DNA of 64,000 nucleotides from Janibacter indicus (GCF_900176385.1 NZ_FWXN01000012.1:85621-149620), one strand, 5' to 3'. Positions 45,519-54,620 are shown, numbered from the stretch's first letter. The notes: generated by a model from the sequence alone, not told the origin. Numbers and translations are program-made.

Positions 45519-46073
45519 ATGGCGACGAATAGGGGCACGGTGGACCGCCGTGGGACGCGACGGGATCTGTGGGTTGTCGGGGGCGCGGTGTTGCTCGCCG
45601 TCCTCGTCACCTTTGGGCTGTCGGTCGTCCGGGACAGCACGCCCGGCGTGGTGTCGAGCGAAGGGGGCAGCACCAGCACCTGCACCGCACCGCCGGGGGC
45701 GGGCGCAGCCTTCAGCGACTTCATCCCCACCGAGGACGACGCGGACTTCGAGCTCGTCGAGGTCCGACTGATTGGGGCGAACAACCTCGAGCTCGTCGAG
45801 GCGAGGGCGGTCGCGGTCCCGGAGGAGAGGCAGGAACGGACCCCCTTCGGCGCCGCGCACTGGCCGCTCAGCCGCGACGGTCAGTGGTGGTGGGACGAGG
45901 CAGGTCGCCAGCAGGGCCCCCTCGCCGGTTGGATCGGGGTGATGCTGCACGTCTCGCGGCCCGACCCGACGAGAGCGGGCACGAGCGACGCGCTCGAGAT
46001 CGACTACACCTCCCGTGGCCGTCCGGGGACCCTCGAGCGTGCGCATGCGCTGCGGGTGGCCGAGGGGTGCTGA
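45519..46073 (+). CDS. Hypothetical membrane-anchored protein inserted between tad genes
   Basis: A 184-residue protein with one membrane helix (about 18-38) and an extracytoplasmic remainder. It lies on the strand opposite to all surrounding tad genes, splitting tadC from the flp-like gene. Its codon choice is less strictly GC-ending than its neighbours (for example AAT, AGG, GGG, TTG), which hints at late acquisition. GGGGGG about 5 bases before ATG 45519 may serve as ribosome site. No family was recognised. Confidence 0.6.
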   Translation: MATNRGTVDRRGTRRDLWVVGGAVLLAVLVTFGLSVVRDSTPGVVSSEGGSTSTCTAPPGAGAAFSDFIPTEDDADFELVEVRLIGANNLELVEARAVAVPEERQERTPFGAAHWPLSRDGQWWWDEAGRQQGPLAGWIGVMLHVSRPDPTRAGTSDALEIDYTSRGRPGTLERAHALRVAEGC

Positions 46074-46080
46074 GCCGCGG

Positions 46081-46635
46081 TCACCCGAGCTGCGTGCCGA
46101 CGAGGACGACGACGATCGGCACCACGGCCGTGGCGATGAAGGCCGGGAGGAAGCACAAGCCGAGGGGCAGCACGAGAAGCACGGCGGCGCGGCCGCCCGC
46201 CTCCTCGAGCCGTCGGGACTCGGTGTCGCGCAGGGTCGACGCAGCCTCGAGCAGCACGGCCGCCGAGGGCGCCCCGACGGTGTCGGCGACAACGAAGGCC
46301 GTCGCGGTCGGTCCCCACGCCGATCGCGCGTAGCCCCAGGCACGGTCCATCGAGCGCCCCCAACGCAGCGCAGCGGCCACCTTGCGCAGGTCGGCCGCGG
46401 CGCCGGCCGCGGCGACCTCGGCCACCTCGTCGAGCGCCTGCACCAGACCCCGGCCGGACTGGAGGGCCAGGGCGAGCAGCACAGTCGCATCGGCCACGTC
46501 GTCGACCGTCAGCGGAGGTGAGGGTGCGCCGTCGGGCGTCGGCTCGACGCCGCGACTCCACCGGCCGAAGGGCGCCGCCCTGCCTGGCCACAGGCCGACG
46601 CCGAGCACGACGAGGAGCGTCACCGCCGCACTCAT
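46081..46635 (-). CDS. tadC: TadC-like type II secretion F-domain membrane protein
   Basis: A 184-residue inner-membrane platform protein with the GspF-like T2SSF fold: DVADATVLLALALQSGRGLVQALDEVAE and helices near the C-terminus (VLLVLPLGLCFLPAFIATAVVPIVVVLVG). ATG 46635 overlaps the TadB stop (ATGA). Works with TadB and TadA in pilin export. Confidence 0.85.
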   Translation of the reverse strand: MSAAVTLLVVLGVGLWPGRAAPFGRWSRGVEPTPDGAPSPPLTVDDVADATVLLALALQSGRGLVQALDEVAEVAAAGAAADLRKVAAALRWGRSMDRAWGYARSAWGPTATAFVVADTVGAPSAAVLLEAASTLRDTESRRLEEAGGRAAVLLVLPLGLCFLPAFIATAVVPIVVVLVGTQLG

Positions 46636-47333
46636 GCCTCCTCCCGTGGGGCGACTGCCCGCCCGAGGACCCACCGGCAGACCAGCCACCCCGCTGCCGT
46701 GAGCGCGAGACCGACGACGACGCTGAGCATCGTGAGCGGGCTGTGACCGTAGACCTCCCACGGGGTCAGTCCGAAGGCGAAGCCGGCGAGCAGCCCGGCC
46801 AGGGGCAGGAGGGTCAGCAGGTGCATCGTCGCCCGGGCACCCGCGGTCGAGGCGTCGAGCCGACGCCGAGCCTGCACCCGGGCTCGCAGCACCTTGGCGC
46901 TCGTGGCCATCGACGGGGCGAGCGCGACCCCGAGGTCCTCGCTGAGCGACCAGGCACCGGCTACCGGAGCCAGGTGCGGGTGGTCGCGGGCATGCAGCTG
47001 CCAGACCACGCCCGCTGCTCCCCCTCGAGCCAGCTGTACCCCGACCTCCTCCAGGACCTCTCGCCACGGCCGGGGTGCCTCACGTGCGACGACGTTCACC
47101 GCCGAGACCGGGGTCGCCCCGGAGCGCAGCGCCATGGCGAGCAGGTCGGCGACCGTGGCGAGCGACTCGAGGTCCTCGATCGGCGCCCTGCCGGCCCGGA
47201 CCCGCCGCCACCAGCCGAGGGCTGCTGGCCCCCGGGCGGCGACTGCGTCTGTGCCCCGCAGACCCACCCGACTCGCGCGCCCCGGCCACACCAGCGCGGC
47301 TGCCAGGACGAGGCCCACGACGGCGAGGCTCAT
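46632..47333 (-). CDS. tadB: TadB-like type II secretion F-domain membrane protein
   Basis: A 233-residue membrane platform protein of the tad system. LATVADLLAMALRSGATPVSAVNVVA is the T2SSF domain and the three C-terminal helices include LLTLLPLAGLLAGFAFGL. Shorter than canonical TadB, as in the actinobacterial reduced tad clusters. Overlaps tadA by 4 bases. Confidence 0.85.
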   Translation of the reverse strand: MSLAVVGLVLAAALVWPGRASRVGLRGTDAVAARGPAALGWWRRVRAGRAPIEDLESLATVADLLAMALRSGATPVSAVNVVAREAPRPWREVLEEVGVQLARGGAAGVVWQLHARDHPHLAPVAGAWSLSEDLGVALAPSMATSAKVLRARVQARRRLDASTAGARATMHLLTLLPLAGLLAGFAFGLTPWEVYGHSPLTMLSVVVGLALTAAGWLVCRWVLGRAVAPREEA

Positions 47334-48367
47334 GAGCGCACCCCCGGCAAGGGGCCGATCGAGTCGACGACCCGCCGGCCACCCACCCGCCGCAGGTGGA
47401 CCACCACCTCGAGAGCGCTGGCCACCTGAGCACGCACCGCGTCGCGCCCCATGCCGGCGAGCGCCCCCAGCGCCTCGAGCCGGCTGGGGACGTCCTCGGC
47501 ACGGTTGGCGTGCAGGGTGCCGCAGCCACCCTCGTGCCCGGTGTTGAGGGCGAGCAGCAGGTCGCGGACCTCGGCACCGCGCACCTCTCCGACGACGAGT
47601 CGGTCGGGACGCATGCGTAGGGCCTGACGCACGAGGTCGACCATCGTCACCTCACCCGCGCCCTCGGTGTTGGCCGATCTGGCCTGCAGACGCACCACAT
47701 GGGGGTGACCGACCTGGATCTCCCCGACGTCCTCCACGACGACGAGACGCTCGGCGTCGGGCACCTCGGCGAGGAGCGCCGCGAGCAGGGTCGTCTTGCC
47801 GGTGCCGGTGCCGCCCGTGACGACGTAAGCGCGCCGCTCGGCGACGATCTCGCGCAGCGCGTCGGCCTGTGCGCTCGTCGTCATGCCGAGCCGGACGAGG
47901 GCGTCGAGACCACCGCCCCGGTGCCGCGGGATGCGCAGGCTGAGGTGCGCTCCCCCGGCGACGAGGGGCGGGAGGACGGCGTGCAGGCGGATGCCGCGTG
48001 GCAGCAGGCCGTCGACCCAGGGCTGGGCGTCGTCGAGCCGCCGCCCTGCCGTCGCCGAGAGTCGGGTCGCCAGACGCCGGACGGCATCGGCATCACCCAC
48101 GTCGAGGTCGACCCGGGTGACGCCCTCCCCGCGGTCGACCCACACCGAACCGTCGCCGTTGACGAGGACGTCGGTGACGCGCTCGTCCTCGACGAGCGGG
48201 TCGAGCACACCCAGCCCCATGAGATCGGCTCGCAGCTCACCGGACCGCCGAGCAGCTCCGCCCCGGCCGAGTCGGGCCGCCTCGCTGCGGGCGACCTCGT
48301 CGATGACGCCCGGGTCGGGTGCGCGGCCCGCCTCGACCTGCGCGTCGATCGCGCTGGACCACCTCAT
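47330..48367 (-). CDS. tadA: TadA/CpaF-type secretion ATPase
   Basis: A 345-residue hexameric ATPase powering pilin secretion. Walker A is GGTGTGKTTLLAALL, the Asp box VVVEDVGEIQ, Walker B MRPDRLVVGEVRGAEV and the His box TGHEGGCGTLHAN. ATG 48367 overlaps the ssd stop (ATGA); longer upstream starts run into that gene. Confidence 0.93.
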   Translation of the reverse strand: MRWSSAIDAQVEAGRAPDPGVIDEVARSEAARLGRGGAARRSGELRADLMGLGVLDPLVEDERVTDVLVNGDGSVWVDRGEGVTRVDLDVGDADAVRRLATRLSATAGRRLDDAQPWVDGLLPRGIRLHAVLPPLVAGGAHLSLRIPRHRGGGLDALVRLGMTTSAQADALREIVAERRAYVVTGGTGTGKTTLLAALLAEVPDAERLVVVEDVGEIQVGHPHVVRLQARSANTEGAGEVTMVDLVRQALRMRPDRLVVGEVRGAEVRDLLLALNTGHEGGCGTLHANRAEDVPSRLEALGALAGMGRDAVRAQVASALEVVVHLRRVGGRRVVDSIGPLPGVRS

Positions 48368-49080
48368 GACGCCAACCCGAGAACGCGCTCGGCCAGCCCG
48401 GAGGTCTGACTCGGCAGCGCATCGGCCACCGACCTGGCCACCTCGCCGACGGGACCGCGGGGGCGCGGAGCTCGCCCGCGGGCCTCCTCCCGCAGCACCC
48501 CCGGGTCGTCCGCCAGGTGGTCGAGCAGCGGCAGCCCCAGGTGCTCGGCGGCTCGGTCGGCGACCCGCTCGGAGCGTCGCGGCCCACGCGTGACGAGCAG
48601 TGCGTGGTCGCACGCGCCACCCATCACCTCGACGAGGGCCTCGCCGTCACGCAGCCAGCGGGGCCGCAGCCCGACGAGCACCACGACGACGTCAGCCAGC
48701 TCGCGCCACACGGGCGGGACCCGCCCGGAGCACGGGAGGTCGACGACGACCGGCCCGGCGGCGGACAACCCGCGCACGACCTCGGTGACGACGGCCGGCG
48801 AGGGCCGTGGGCCCCGGGCAGCGAGCACCGGGACCGGCCCCAGCGGCAGGGCACCGCGCAGCCGGCCCACGTCGACCTCGCCCTCGTGCTCGGCCAGGTC
48901 GGACCACCTCAGCCCGTCGAGGTGCTCGACCGCGACCGTCGCATCGAGCCCGCCGGCACCGAAGGCGCCGTCGACGAGCACCGGTGAGGTGTCGCGGGCG
49001 AGGACGGTCGCGGTGACGGCGGCCAGCGTGGAGACGCCCAGTCCGCCGGATGCTCCGGTGAGGATGACGATCGGGTGCAT
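48364..49080 (-). CDS. ssd: Ssd/CpaE-like septum-site or pilus localisation protein
   Basis: A 238-residue MinD/ParA-fold protein of the Rv3660c (Ssd) type, which leads actinobacterial tad clusters. The P-loop SGGLGVST lacks the usual ParA lysine, and the rest follows the Rossmann pattern (VVVDLPCSG, VLVGLRPRWLRDGEALVEVMGG). It may place the tad machinery or inhibit septation; the N-terminal receiver-like domain of CpaE is absent. Confidence 0.8.
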   Translation of the reverse strand: MHPIVILTGASGGLGVSTLAAVTATVLARDTSPVLVDGAFGAGGLDATVAVEHLDGLRWSDLAEHEGEVDVGRLRGALPLGPVPVLAARGPRPSPAVVTEVVRGLSAAGPVVVDLPCSGRVPPVWRELADVVVVLVGLRPRWLRDGEALVEVMGGACDHALLVTRGPRRSERVADRAAEHLGLPLLDHLADDPGVLREEARGRAPRPRGPVGEVARSVADALPSQTSGLAERVLGLAS

Positions 49081-49354
49081 GCCTCGACCCTGCCGCCGGA
49101 TCGGCGGCCCGCGGGGGCGAGCGTGGCGCCTGTGGAGACCGCCCGTGCGGAGTGCAGGTCTGGGGACGAAGCGCCTGTGTGATCTCCCCCGGAAAAGGGG
49201 ACGGCCCCGGCGGGGGAGCGCCGGGGCCGTCAACGCGCGAGCTCCGGGGGGGAGGGAGCCGTGCGTTGGCCGCTCAACCCGAAGGGAGCAGCTGGTACAA
49301 CTGTAACCCCGAGTCGGGGTCCACGCCTACTCAGCGAGCAGGACTGGTGGTGTC
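49081..49354. other. Gap between ssd and the Fic-like gene
   Basis: Contains a 12-base perfect hairpin at 49200-49231 and, around 49286-49320, a less GC-rich patch CAGCTGGTACAACTGTAACC followed by ACCCCGAGTCGGGGT. The first may end the Fic-like transcript; the patch may hold the ssd/tad promoter. No gene is seen. Confidence 0.45.
49200..49231 (-). terminator. Perfect 12-bp hairpin upstream of the tad cluster
   Basis: GACGGCCCCGGC pairs with GCCGGGGCCGTC over an 8-base loop; no T-run follows on either strand. Confidence 0.5.
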
Positions 49355-50212
49355 TCACTGACCGAGGCGTCCTGCGCGCACCGAGTCGGCCACCCGCCAG
49401 CCCTCCTCCGCGCCCGCCACGAGGGAGTCGCCGCAGTGCGTCAGCCACAGGGTCACCCCCGGCTGGCCGCCGTGGACGTAGCCGTTGAGCGAACCCAAAT
49501 ACGCCGGTCCCCCTTCGTGCCCGTGGCCGGCCTCGGGCACCGCGACACCGGTGGGGTCCAGCCCGGTCGCGGCGATCAGGGCTCGCTCGACGGCGCGGGC
49601 GACGATTCCGTTGCCCACGACGAAGGGACGCGCCGCCGCGATCTCGGCGTGGACGATGGAGGCGACGACCAGGGCCGGCGCCTCGCTCGCGTGGCGCATG
49701 AGCTCGATGATCCCGTCGAGGCGGGCCCGCAGCTGCGCGCCCGTCGGGGCCGGACCGAGGTCGGCGAACTCCTCGCACCCCTCCCCCTCGACGCGCGGTC
49801 GACCGAGCTGGTCGCGGTCGGTGACGAGCTGGGCCGCCGCAGCGGTATGCAACCTGGCGAGCGCCTGGCCCGGCGACCGGGTCACGAGGTCGCGCAGGTG
49901 CTCGGTCTCGGCCGTCGCGGCGATGGCACCGTGGATGACCCGCTCGGCCGGGTCCGGGTCGGGGTTGCGCTCGCGGGCGCCCCGCATGAGGTCGCGCACG
50001 ATCGTCGCGGTCGAGCGGGCGCCGTCGAGCTCCGCGCTGGCCCACGCCCCGCGCACCCGCGACTCCGCGGAGGCCTCGGGGATCCGCCGACGCAGGGCCT
50101 CGTGCCACCGCAGGTTGGTGCACACCTCCCGGGCACGATCCGAGGCGGCGGCCACCTCGGGCAGGTCGGCGAGCTGGGTCAGGGCGGTGACGAGAGGGCT
50201 GGAGACGGGCAC
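49355..50212 (-). CDS. Fic-domain-like protein with degenerate catalytic motif
   Basis: A 285-residue Fic/DOC-fold protein. Active Fic enzymes carry HPFxxGNGRxxR; here the aligned segment is RPFVVGNGIVAR (about residues 199-210): the catalytic His is Arg, and the second Arg-box residue is Ile, although GNG and the last Arg remain. AMP transfer is therefore unlikely. A SAELDG segment (about residue 60) looks like the class II inhibitory helix motif (S/T)xxxE(G/N) with Asp for Glu. It may bind nucleotides or act as a regulator. The GTG lies 32 bases from the divergent kinase gene. Confidence 0.7.
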   Translation of the reverse strand: MPVSSPLVTALTQLADLPEVAAASDRAREVCTNLRWHEALRRRIPEASAESRVRGAWASAELDGARSTATIVRDLMRGARERNPDPDPAERVIHGAIAATAETEHLRDLVTRSPGQALARLHTAAAAQLVTDRDQLGRPRVEGEGCEEFADLGPAPTGAQLRARLDGIIELMRHASEAPALVVASIVHAEIAAARPFVVGNGIVARAVERALIAATGLDPTGVAVPEAGHGHEGGPAYLGSLNGYVHGGQPGVTLWLTHCGDSLVAGAEEGWRVADSVRAGRLGQ

Positions 50213-50232
50213 CCGTCCAGCCTAGGCCGCAC

Positions 50233-50238
50233 TAGGGT
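50233..50238 (+). promoter_or_regulatory. Putative -10 element for leaderless lytS-like kinase gene
   Basis: TAGGGT ends 6 bases before ATG 50245. Confidence 0.5.
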
Positions 50239-50244
50239 GCCGCC

Positions 50245-51444
50245 ATGGACGCCGGCCTGCACCTGCCCACTGTGGCAGTCGTCACCGGCGCCTTCCTCGC
50301 GCTGGGCCTGGCCGTCGCTCTGGTGCGGTGGCGTCGGGCCCGCCCGGGCTTCATCTCGGTGACCGACCACGCCACCTACGAGACGCTCCATACCGCCTCC
50401 GTGGCCGGGCGTCACCTCGCCGACGGCTTCACCGACGACGGCTGCGAGCGCGCCGCGCCCTACCTGCGGGCGATGCTCGCCACCCCGGGGCTGGCCGTCT
50501 GCGACACCTCGTCGGTCATCGTGTGGGAGGGCGAAGGGGGACACCACCTGCCTGCCGTCATGGACCACGCTGCACCGGTCCTCACCTCGGGCCAGTCGGT
50601 CGTCCTCGGACCCGACGTCGTCACCTGCACCTCCGTCGAGTGCCCGATCCGGGCGGCGGCCATCGCCCCGGTCACGGTCGACGACCGGGTCATCGGGGCG
50701 ATCGCCGGCTACGGCCCGACCGTGTCGGCGGGCCTGGCGCGCGCCGCCGACGAGGTGGCCTCCTGGGTGGCGACGCAGGTCGAGCTGGCCGACCTGTCCT
50801 TCGAGCGCACGCGGGCGATGGAGGCCGAGCTGCGGGCCCTGCGCGCGCAGATCTCCCCGCACTTCATCTACAACTCCCTCGCGGCGATCGCCTCGTTCGT
50901 GCGGACCGACCCGGCCCGAGCGCGCGAGCTGCTCCTGGAGTTCGCCGACTTCACCCGCTACGCCCTCCGACGCGACGGCGCCTTCACCACGGTGAGCGAG
51001 GAGCTGCGCAATGTCGAGCGCTATCTCGTCCTCGAGCAGGCACGCTTCGGTGAACGCCTGGGCATCACCCTCAAGATCGCCCCTGAGGTCCTGCCCGTGC
51101 GAGTCCCCTACCTCGCGATCCAGCCCTTGGTCGAAAATGCGGTTCGCCATGGGCTGGCGCCCAAGGAGGGCCCGGGCCACGTGACGCTGACCGCCTCCGA
51201 CCACGGCTCCGAGGCCGAGTTCAGCATCGACGACGACGGTGTCGGCGCCCACCCCGAGGCGATCCGCAAGGTGCTCGACGGCCAGTCACGCGCCGACTCG
51301 GTCGGTCTGGGCAATGTCGACGCCCGGCTGCGTCAGGTCTACGGCGAGGAGTTCGGGCTCGTCGTCGACACGGCGCCCGGCGCCGGGATGCGGGTCTCCT
51401 TCCGGGTACCCAAGTACTCCCCTGCTCTCGAGGATCCGGCCTAG
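50245..51444 (+). CDS. LytS/YehU-type sensor histidine kinase
   Basis: A 399-residue membrane-anchored kinase with one helix (about 9-27) and a GAF-like sensor region (about 45-180, with two CxxxxC pairs in VVTCTSVECP and VCDTSS). The His_kinase box is LRAQISPHFIYNSLAAIASF (phospho-His) and the ATPase domain shows PLVENAVRHGL and SIDDDGVGAHPEAI. LytS kinases control transport or cell-wall lysis; the genes downstream point to control of solute symport (inference). Confidence 0.88.
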   Translation: MDAGLHLPTVAVVTGAFLALGLAVALVRWRRARPGFISVTDHATYETLHTASVAGRHLADGFTDDGCERAAPYLRAMLATPGLAVCDTSSVIVWEGEGGHHLPAVMDHAAPVLTSGQSVVLGPDVVTCTSVECPIRAAAIAPVTVDDRVIGAIAGYGPTVSAGLARAADEVASWVATQVELADLSFERTRAMEAELRALRAQISPHFIYNSLAAIASFVRTDPARARELLLEFADFTRYALRRDGAFTTVSEELRNVERYLVLEQARFGERLGITLKIAPEVLPVRVPYLAIQPLVENAVRHGLAPKEGPGHVTLTASDHGSEAEFSIDDDGVGAHPEAIRKVLDGQSRADSVGLGNVDARLRQVYGEEFGLVVDTAPGAGMRVSFRVPKYSPALEDPA

Positions 51445-51447
51445 TCT
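51442..51447 (+). promoter_or_regulatory. Putative -10 element before the LytTR regulator gene
   Basis: TAGTCT straddles the kinase stop codon and ends 7 bases before ATG 51455; a leaderless internal promoter is possible besides read-through from the kinase gene. Confidence 0.35.
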
Positions 51448-51454
51448 GGTGGCC

Positions 51455-52219
51455 ATGCCGCGCCCGCCACGCACCGCCGCGCTGACCGTCCTCGTCGTCG
51501 ACGACGAGGCCCCGGCGCGCAACGAGGTGGCGTGGCTGCTCGACCAGGACGAGCGCGTCGGCCGCGTGCTCACCGCCTCGAGCGGTACCTCCGCGCTGGC
51601 GGCCCTCGAGCGCGAGCACGTCGACGTCGTCTTCAGCGACATCTCGATGCCCGGGCTCGACGGCATGCAGCTGGCCCGGGTCATCCGCCGCTTCAGCGAG
51701 CGGCCCCAGGTCGTCTTCGTCACCGCCCACGACACCCATGCCGTCGACGCCTTCGACCTCGACGCCGTCGACTACCTGATGAAGCCGGTCCGCCCCGAGC
51801 GCATCGGCGAGGCGGTGCGCCGGTGCCTGGCGGCCACCGATCGCGACGACGAGCCCGAGGCCACCCCCGAGGACGACGAGACGATCCCCGTCGAGCTCGG
51901 GGGCGTCACCCGCTTCGTGCGCCGCAGCGAGATCCGATGGGTGCAGGCCCAGGGCGACTACGCCCGGCTGCACACCCCCACCGGCTCGCACCTCGTGCGC
52001 ATCCCCCTCGCGACCCTCGAGGAGCGGTGGGCCGAAGCCGGCTTCGTGCGCATCCACCGCTCGACCCTGGTCTCGACGCGGCACATCAGCGAGATCCACA
52101 ACGACGGCGGTCGCTGCACGGTCCTCGTCGACGGCACCGAGCTGCAGGTGAGCCGCCGGCACACCCGCCACCTGCGCGGCACCCTGCTGCGCCCCCGCGC
52201 CACGACGGACGAAGGGTGA
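51455..52219 (+). CDS. LytTR-family response regulator
   Basis: A 254-residue regulator. The receiver domain has VLVVDDEAPAR, phospho-Asp in VVFSDISMPGLDG, the Thr/Lys signalling pair VFVTAHD...DYLMKPV. The LytTR DNA-binding domain spans about 145-245 (RSEIRWVQAQGDYARLHT, FVRIHRSTLVSTRHISEI). It starts 10 bases after the kinase and overlaps the next gene (GTGA). Confidence 0.92.
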   Translation: MPRPPRTAALTVLVVDDEAPARNEVAWLLDQDERVGRVLTASSGTSALAALEREHVDVVFSDISMPGLDGMQLARVIRRFSERPQVVFVTAHDTHAVDAFDLDAVDYLMKPVRPERIGEAVRRCLAATDRDDEPEATPEDDETIPVELGGVTRFVRRSEIRWVQAQGDYARLHTPTGSHLVRIPLATLEERWAEAGFVRIHRSTLVSTRHISEIHNDGGRCTVLVDGTELQVSRRHTRHLRGTLLRPRATTDEG

Positions 52220-52587
52220 CCAGCCCACCCCAGCGTGTGCGCGTCACCCGGACCCGACGCCCTTCGCGCACGCCCCGACGCCGCACCGTCCGCGAGGAGA
52301 TCGTCGACGAGTCACGACTTGGGTCGACCTACGTCAACTCCCTGCGCCGCGCCCAGTTGCAGCTCTCGCTCGGCACCCTCGCTCTCGGGGTCGCCACCCT
52401 GGGGGCGCTTCCGATGATCTTCGCCCTCGCCCCGGCCGCTCGGCGGGTCTCCGTGCTCGGCCTGCCCGTCGCCTGGCTCCTCCTCGGGGTCCTCGTCTAC
52501 CCGGGCGTCGTCCTCGTCGCCCGCTGGTACGTGCGGGCGACCGAGCGGCTCGAGGCGGAGTTCAGCGACCTCGTGAGTCGCCGATGA
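52216..52587 (+). CDS. Small membrane protein, DUF485-like partner of the symporter
   Basis: A 123-residue protein with a basic N-terminus and two membrane helices (about 54-74 and 83-103), then an acidic C-terminus RATERLEAEFSDLVSRR. Its place directly before a sodium:solute symporter gene parallels the DUF485-actP pair at 54273. GTG 52216 overlaps the regulator stop and its own stop overlaps the symporter start. Confidence 0.7.
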   Translation: MTSPPQRVRVTRTRRPSRTPRRRTVREEIVDESRLGSTYVNSLRRAQLQLSLGTLALGVATLGALPMIFALAPAARRVSVLGLPVAWLLLGVLVYPGVVLVARWYVRATERLEAEFSDLVSRR

Positions 52588-54098
52588 ACCAACCGCTCAG
52601 CGTCGTCGCCATCGCCCTCGTCTGCCTGGTGACGCTGACGCTCGGCGCCCTCGGCCTGCGCCTGGCGAAGGGGACGAGCGACTTCTACGTCGCCGGCCGC
52701 ACCGTCACGCCATGGCGCAATGCCAGCGCCATCGGCGGCGAGTACCTCTCTGCCGCAAGCTATCTCGGCGTCGCCGGGCTGGTCTACGAACGCGGGGTCG
52801 ACATGCTGTGGATGCCCGTGGGCTACACGGTGGGCTACCTCGTGCTGCTCATCCTCGTCGCCGCCCCCCTTCGACGCTCCGGCGCCTACACCCTGCCCGA
52901 CTTCGCCGAGAGCCGACTGGAGTCCGCGGCACTGCGCCGCGGCTGCGCCCTCCTCGTCGTCGGCATCGGCTGGCTCTACCTGCTGCCGCAAATGCAGGGC
53001 GCCGGGCTCGCGCTGCGCCACGTCAGTGGTGCACCGACCTGGGTCGGCGCCACGGTCCTCACGGTCATCGTCACGCTCAACGTCGTCGCAGGGGGCATGC
53101 GCTCGGTGACCCTCGTCCAGTCGGTCCAGTACTGGCTCAAGCTGTCCGCGATCGCGGTCCCCGCCTTCGTCCTGCTGGCGGTCTGGCAGCGCAGCGGCGC
53201 ACCCACGCCGCAGGCGGACAGCTCGTGGTGGGAGCCGCTCACGTCGGCAGACCAGACCTCGCGGACCCTCTTCACGACCTACAGCACCCTCGCAGCGCTC
53301 TGCCTGGGCACGATGGGCCTGCCGCACATCGCCGTGCGCTTCTACACCAACCCCGACGGTGTGGCCGCACGCCGCACGACGGTCTCCGTCCTGGCGCTGC
53401 TGTCGCTCTTCTACCTCTTCCCGCCGGTCTACGGCGTGCTCGGTCGCGCCTACCTGGCCCCCTCGGAGATCTCCGACGACCCCAGCCGCACCGTCGTCCT
53501 CGCCCTGCCGGCAGCGATGCTTGACGGTCTCGACGGTCAGCTCCTCACCGCCATGGCCGCCGGGGGCGCCTTCGCCGCCTTCCTCGCCACCGCGTCGGGC
53601 GTGACGATGTCGGTCGCCGGTGCCATCGACCAGGACGTGCTCCGTCCGCTCACCGCCCGCCTCACCCACGGCGACGCCGGCCCGGCCGCCTCCTTCCGCA
53701 TCGCCGCGGTGTCAGGGGTCCTCGCCCCCTTCGTCGCGGCCGTCACCGCCGCCCCGGTCGGCATCTCGTCGGCGGTCGGCCACGCCTTCGCCATCGCCGC
53801 CGCGACCTTCGCACCGCTGCTGATCCTCGGCGTCTGGTGGCCACGGCTGACGGCGAAGGGAGCCGCCGCGGGCATCACCGTCGGCGGCGTGAGCACCACC
53901 CTCGCCGCGCTCGTCTCGGTCACCGACAGCGCGCCCGACGGGTGGGGCGGCGCCCTCGTCGCCGCGCCGACGGCCTGGGCGACACCGCTCGCCTTCGCCG
54001 TGACCATGGCGGTCTCCCTCGTGACACCACGGCCGCGGCGGTGGGCGCGGACGATGACCCGACTGCACGCCCCCGAGGACGTCCTCGCCGGCGCCTGA
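52584..54098 (+). CDS. Sodium:solute symporter family protein (first module)
   Basis: A 504-residue SSS transporter with 13-14 membrane helices. Signatures include SDFYVAGRTVTPWRNASAIGGEYLSAASYLGVAGLVY, MQGAGLALRHVSG and GTMGLPHIAVRFYTNPDG. It is related to, but clearly divergent from, the ActP-like protein downstream, so it may carry another monocarboxylate. It is cotranscribed with the LytS/LytTR pair by overlaps. Confidence 0.88.
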   Translation: MNQPLSVVAIALVCLVTLTLGALGLRLAKGTSDFYVAGRTVTPWRNASAIGGEYLSAASYLGVAGLVYERGVDMLWMPVGYTVGYLVLLILVAAPLRRSGAYTLPDFAESRLESAALRRGCALLVVGIGWLYLLPQMQGAGLALRHVSGAPTWVGATVLTVIVTLNVVAGGMRSVTLVQSVQYWLKLSAIAVPAFVLLAVWQRSGAPTPQADSSWWEPLTSADQTSRTLFTTYSTLAALCLGTMGLPHIAVRFYTNPDGVAARRTTVSVLALLSLFYLFPPVYGVLGRAYLAPSEISDDPSRTVVLALPAAMLDGLDGQLLTAMAAGGAFAAFLATASGVTMSVAGAIDQDVLRPLTARLTHGDAGPAASFRIAAVSGVLAPFVAAVTAAPVGISSAVGHAFAIAAATFAPLLILGVWWPRLTAKGAAAGITVGGVSTTLAALVSVTDSAPDGWGGALVAAPTAWATPLAFAVTMAVSLVTPRPRRWARTMTRLHAPEDVLAGA

Positions 54099-54272
54099 CC
54101 GCTCGTCGCCCCCACGCCACCGTTCACCGCACGACGCCTGCCCGCACGGCGACGTCAGGCCCCGCCGACCGCGGCACCCGACGCACCTCCCCCACCCGGG
54201 GTGTGGGCTGCCCCACTGTGGGTGCGTTCGGCCACCGATGTCCGAACCCACCCACGACCCGGAGGTGAGCCC

Positions 54273-54620
54273 ATGAGCAACGACGCTCAGCCGCTCGGCG
54301 AGCGATACATCGCCGTGCAGGAGTCGCAGGAGTTCGGCCAGCTGCGCCGGACCTTCCGCAACTTCGTCTTCCCCGTGACCGCGTTCTTCCTCGCGTGGTA
54401 CTTCCTCTACGTCCTGCTGTCGATGTTCGCCCCCGGATTCATGGGCACCAAGGTGCTCGGCAACATCAACATCGGCCTGATCCTCGGGCTCGGGCAGTTC
54501 GTCACGACCTTCGCCATCACCATCCTGTACATCCGCTGGGCCGGGCGGGTCTTCGACCCCGCGGCCGAGGCACTGGCCGAGCAGGTCGGTGCGCACGAGA
54601 CCCCGGAGGTGGACGGATGA
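54273..54620 (+). CDS. DUF485 membrane protein
   Basis: A 115-residue protein with the DUF485 pattern FGQLRRTFRNFVFPVTAFFLAWYFLYVLLSMFAPGFM and a second helix NIGLILGLGQFVTTFAITILYIRWA. It precedes acetate permease genes widely (YjcH type). GGAGG 7 bases before ATG 54273 fits. Its stop overlaps the actP start. Confidence 0.93.
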   Translation: MSNDAQPLGERYIAVQESQEFGQLRRTFRNFVFPVTAFFLAWYFLYVLLSMFAPGFMGTKVLGNINIGLILGLGQFVTTFAITILYIRWAGRVFDPAAEALAEQVGAHETPEVDG

